Source: Nitrospirota bacterium
GTDB taxonomy: Bacteria > Nitrospirota_A > Leptospirillia > Leptospirillales > Leptospirillaceae
DNA: 16,590 nucleotides
Reading direction: 5' to 3'
Assembly: GCA_021838765.1 (NCBI GenBank)
Contig: JAKCCY010000050.1
Coordinates: 1 to 16,590, forward strand
Within the stretch, counting starts at the first letter, position 1; each line of letters starts with the position of its first letter. Shown here piece by piece: positions 14,191 through 16,590 of the stretch. The notes under the pieces were generated by a model. That model did no database searches, was not told the DNA's origin, and worked only from the letters and a program-made list of their open reading frames with translations. A program made the translations under genes and the position numbers.

Positions 14191-16174
14191 CGATCAGGAG
14201 ATCCCTGAGGCTTCTCTCCTCGAACACCTCTCCCAGAACATCGAAGATCCGTCCACCCAAGGCTTTGCGTTCGACCTCGATCTTGTCGAAGAGGCGCTGG
14301 AAGACATCCCCCTCCCGGGTTTCGGAAGCCACCATGTTCCACAGATGGCAAACCTCGGTCTGTCCGATCCGGTGAATGCGTCCAAAGCGTTGCTCCAGAC
14401 GATTCGGGTTCCAGGGGAGATCATAGTTGACCATCAGGTGGGCATTCTGGAGGTTGACGCCTTCTCCGGCGGCATCGGTTGCCACCAGAACCCGTACATC
14501 CGGATCATTTCGGAAAAGCTCCTGGACCTTGTGGCGTTCTTCCCGCCGCACCCCCCCGTGAATGACAACCACCGCTTCGGGTCTTCCCAAGAGCCCAACG
14601 ATACGATCCTTCAGATAGGTCAGCGTGTCCTTGTATTCGGTGAAGATGATCAGCTTACGTTGACGTCCTCTCTCGTCCTTCATTTCCGGGGTGTTCTGGA
14701 GAAGGGTTGAAAGCTCGTCCCATTTCCGGTCCTGTCCGGAGCGAACAATCGACCGGGCGGACTCTTCCAGCCCCTCGAGAATCCGGATTTCTTCCTCTTT
14801 TTCCGAAATGGTCCGGGACGCCGTGACCTGAGATGCGACCTGATCCTCCCACTCCTCATATTCTCCCGAGGGCATCTCCTCATCCGGTTCCTGAGCCGCC
14901 CCTATGCTCAGGGTAAGTCCTGCGGATGTGGCCGCTCGCTGACCCCGAAGATTGAGCTTGTCCTCTTCAAGACTTCGGGACAGCTTTTCCCGCCTCCTTC
15001 GGAGAGATTGATAGATGGCTTCGGGACTCGAGGCCAGACGGCGTTGGAGAGAGGTGAGCGCAAAGCCGACGGTATTCTTTTTTTCTGCACTTTCAAGTTG
15101 GTCGGCTTTCTGAAACTCCCCCTTCACATAGGAGGTCACGGAATGATACAGGGCAGCTTCGGCATCGGAGAGCCGATAATTCACAGTCGAGGCCCTCCGT
15201 TCGGGAAAGAGCCGTGTTCCATCGAACTTGAGCAGATCCTCTTTGACCATCCGTCTCATGAGATCGGTGACATCGACCTTGTGGGCTCCATCCCGGAACT
15301 TGCCGTAGAAGCGATCGGAGTCGAGAAGTGACAGAAAAAGCTGGAAATCTTCCTCTTTTCCGTTGTGGGGAGTCGCGGTCATGAGAAGCAGATGACGTGT
15401 CTGAGAGCCGAGCAATTTTCCCAGCCTAAATCGGTCGGTTTCTTTGATTTCTCTTCCATAATAGTGGGCAGAGAGCTTGTGGGCCTCGTCAAAGACCACG
15501 AGATCCCAAGAGGTTTGTTTCAGCTTGTCCTGAAGGTCGGGGTTTCGGGCCAGTTGATCGAGACGGGCGATCAGAAGGTCTTTTTTTTCGAACAGGTTGC
15601 CCACTTTTGACTGGCCGTCCTGTTCTCGGGTGAAGATAGAAAAGGACAGGCCGAATTTTTCTTCCATCTCCTCCTGCCATTGTTCCACGAGGCTTCCCGG
15701 AGCCACAATCAGGATCCTCCGGGCATCGGAGCGGATCAGAAGTTCGGAAATGAGAAGTCCCGCCATAATGGTCTTGCCGGCCCCCGGATCGTCTGCTAAG
15801 ACAAATCGCAGTGGCTGGCGGGGGAGCATGGCCTCATAGACTGCCGAGATCTGATGGGGCAGAGGCTCTACATTGGAGGTGTGGACCGCCATCATGGAGT
15901 CGAACAGATAGGCGAGATTAATGCGAATGGCTTCTGTGGCCAGCTTGAATTCATCGGGGGAGGCGTCAAATCCCCAGGGACACCCGGACTGGGCAAAAGA
16001 AAGCCGGGGCTCGTCACTGCGAAAGAGCATCCGCTCCCGTAGCGCGTTACTCTGGGTCCGATAGACGACATTGAGCGAATCGGACCCCATAAAAGTTACG
16101 GACTCGACGGTCACGATCTGATCGGGTTCGATTCCTTGAATATGTGCTTTGACTGTGATCTCTTCAAGCTTCAC
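14120..16174 (-). CDS. SNF2-type (superfamily 2) helicase, N-terminal ATPase part
   Basis: Encodes the motor domains of a large DNA-dependent ATPase. Walker A is DDPGAGKT (128-135), the DEAH box is FDEAHKLS (about 228-235) and motif III is MTATPHNG (265-272). The second RecA-like lobe has [30 protein letters not shown] and the arginine-finger motif [11 protein letters not shown] (595-605). The frame ends after FEKVGWCA, whereas related proteins continue with a GALDxDHL-type segment, which lies one base out of frame downstream. GTG 16174 has GGAG 7 nt upstream. Such helicases with DUF3883 occur in DISARM-like and DUF1156-associated anti-phage loci. The DISARM partners drmA, drmB and drmC are not in this window. 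The DUF3800 gene follows as part of the same operon. Confidence 0.92.
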   Translation of the reverse strand: MKLEEITVKAHIQGIEPDQIVTVESVTFMGSDSLNVVYRTQSNALRERMLFRSDEPRLSFAQSGCPWGFDASPDEFKLATEAIRINLAYLFDSMMAVHTSNVEPLPHQISAVYEAMLPRQPLRFVLADDPGAGKTIMAGLLISELLIRSDARRILIVAPGSLVEQWQEEMEEKFGLSFSIFTREQDGQSKVGNLFEKKDLLIARLDQLARNPDLQDKLKQTSWDLVVFDEAHKLSAHYYGREIKETDRFRLGKLLGSQTRHLLLMTATPHNGKEEDFQLFLSLLDSDRFYGKFRDGAHKVDVTDLMRRMVKEDLLKFDGTRLFPERRASTVNYRLSDAEAALYHSVTSYVKGEFQKADQLESAEKKNTVGFALTSLQRRLASSPEAIYQSLRRRREKLSRSLEEDKLNLRGQRAATSAGLTLSIGAAQEPDEEMPSGEYEEWEDQVASQVTASRTISEKEEEIRILEGLEESARSIVRSGQDRKWDELSTLLQNTPEMKDERGRQRKLIIFTEYKDTLTYLKDRIVGLLGRPEAVVVIHGGVRREERHKVQELFRNDPDVRVLVATDAAGEGVNLQNAHLMVNYDLPWNPNRLEQRFGRIHRIGQTEVCHLWNMVASETREGDVFQRLFDKIEVERKALGGRIFDVLGEVFEERSLRDLLIDAIRYGEDPSVQARLFEKVGWCA

Positions 16175-16473
16175 GACGATTCTCCAAGGGGGTAAGCCTT
16201 TCCGTCATTCATTCCGTAACATCTTTAAAAACATTTCTTTTTCTCTTACATTGCAATCATCATTTTTGAGTTATGCTCGAACCTTGTGTTTGGGGAGGTC
16301 AAGGGGAAGGGGAAATGGCGTATCCCGATGATCACCAAGAGCATCAACCTTGCTTAAGAAGTGGATAAAACATGGTCAAGAATACCGATCTTAACCTTAG
16401 GAATCCAGAAATTCCGAAATCTGTTTAGAATAGGCTGGCAGAACTATTGCCGAAGAGAGCCAGAAGAAAGCTC
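16175..16473. other. Intergenic region between the helicase and the right repeat
   Basis: About 300 bases without a gene. The stretch near 16200-16270 is AT-rich and should hold the helicase promoter, but no pair of -35 and -10 boxes at proper spacing stood out. No repeat or hairpin was found before the direct repeat begins. Confidence 0.6.
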
Positions 16474-16575
16474 ATGGATTTTCTCGGATCTTGCAGGACT
16501 CAGGACATGAAAAAAGCCAGCTTTTACGCTGGCTTGATCACTTTACCGGAGATCTTGGATGGCTTTGGATCTGGC
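16474..16575. repeat. 102-bp direct repeat, right copy
   Basis: This is the partner of 6894-6995 (offset 9580, two mismatches). It lies immediately downstream of the partial tRNA/tmRNA gene and includes that gene's terminator. After its last base this copy has nine additional bases (AATGGTGGA) before GGCGGC, which are absent from the left copy. Confidence 0.95.
16510..16535 (-). terminator. Rho-independent terminator of the tRNA/tmRNA gene
   Basis: On the minus strand an 8-bp stem (AAGCCAGC / GCTGGCTT) with a 6-nt loop is followed by T residues. It lies about 45 bases past the CCA end at 16578. Confidence 0.75.
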
Positions 16576-16577
16576 AA

Positions 16578-16590
16578 TGGTGGAGGCGGC
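16578..16590 (-). tRNA. 3' end of a tRNA-Ala-like or tmRNA (ssrA) gene, partial
   Basis: On the minus strand the last 13 bases read GCCGCCTCCACCA. This fits the end of a T-stem, the acceptor strand CGCCTCC, discriminator A and an encoded CCA. The U at position 70 would pair with G3, the alanine identity element shared by tRNA-Ala and tmRNA. The left copy supplies the preceding ATTCGATTCCC, which completes a T-arm. The body of the gene is outside the window, so the two options cannot be separated. Confidence 0.5.

Noticed and set aside
13272..14208. Several long plus-strand frames opposite the helicase
   Set aside because: All are shadows of the high-GC coding sequence on the minus strand, without starts or motifs.
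12646..16174. Assignment of the helicase locus to DISARM
   Set aside because: The helicase type fits, but the defining DISARM partners (DUF1998 and phospholipase-D type genes) are absent here and the methylase is of the DUF1156 type.

Overview
The window comes from a Gram-negative bacterium with moderately high GC content. The evidence is an inner-membrane chemoreceptor, c-di-GMP signalling proteins and a beta-barrel outer-membrane protein that ends in Phe. The gene mix would fit a Nitrospirota/Leptospirillum-like genome, but that is a weak inference from gene content and no 16S or marker gene is present.

Left part, about 0.45-6.8 kb, looks like ordinary chromosome. A methyl-accepting chemotaxis protein is followed 12 nt later by a 13-codon leader ORF, whose stop overlaps the start of an EAL-HDOD protein. 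A GAF-GGDEF diguanylate cyclase converges on this pair. Next come about 600 bp with only weak small ORFs, then an mscL pseudogene (frameshift plus internal stop). The last 3' bases of mscL run into a DUF481-like outer-membrane protein gene.

Right part, about 7.0-16.58 kb, looks like an accessory island. It is bracketed by a 102-bp direct repeat (6894-6995 and 16474-16575, two mismatches). Each copy carries the same rho-independent terminator for the minus strand. The right copy abuts the 3' CCA end of a tRNA-Ala-like or tmRNA gene that runs off the window. The left copy abuts a T-arm remnant and two tandem TACCCCC heptamers. This is the arrangement expected of an element integrated at a tRNA/tmRNA 3' end, although no integrase gene is visible.

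Inside the island every recognised gene is on the minus strand. From left to right these are: a small overlapping three-gene operon ending in DUF2283 (middle gene broken); a ParE-type toxin-antitoxin pair; a very AT-rich, frameshifted membrane protein resembling DUF6161, with a near-consensus promoter; and a complete IS1595-family element. This IS has cut a DUF1156 DNA-methylase gene down to its first 98 codons. Beyond it lie a DUF3800 protein and a large SNF2-type helicase with a C-terminal DUF3883 domain, split by one extra G. Methylase, helicase and DUF3800 protein together look like an anti-phage locus whose methylase has been lost. The DUF6161-like gene, the helicase and possibly mscL are all disrupted at or near G/C runs, so either the locus is decaying or the assembly has homopolymer errors.
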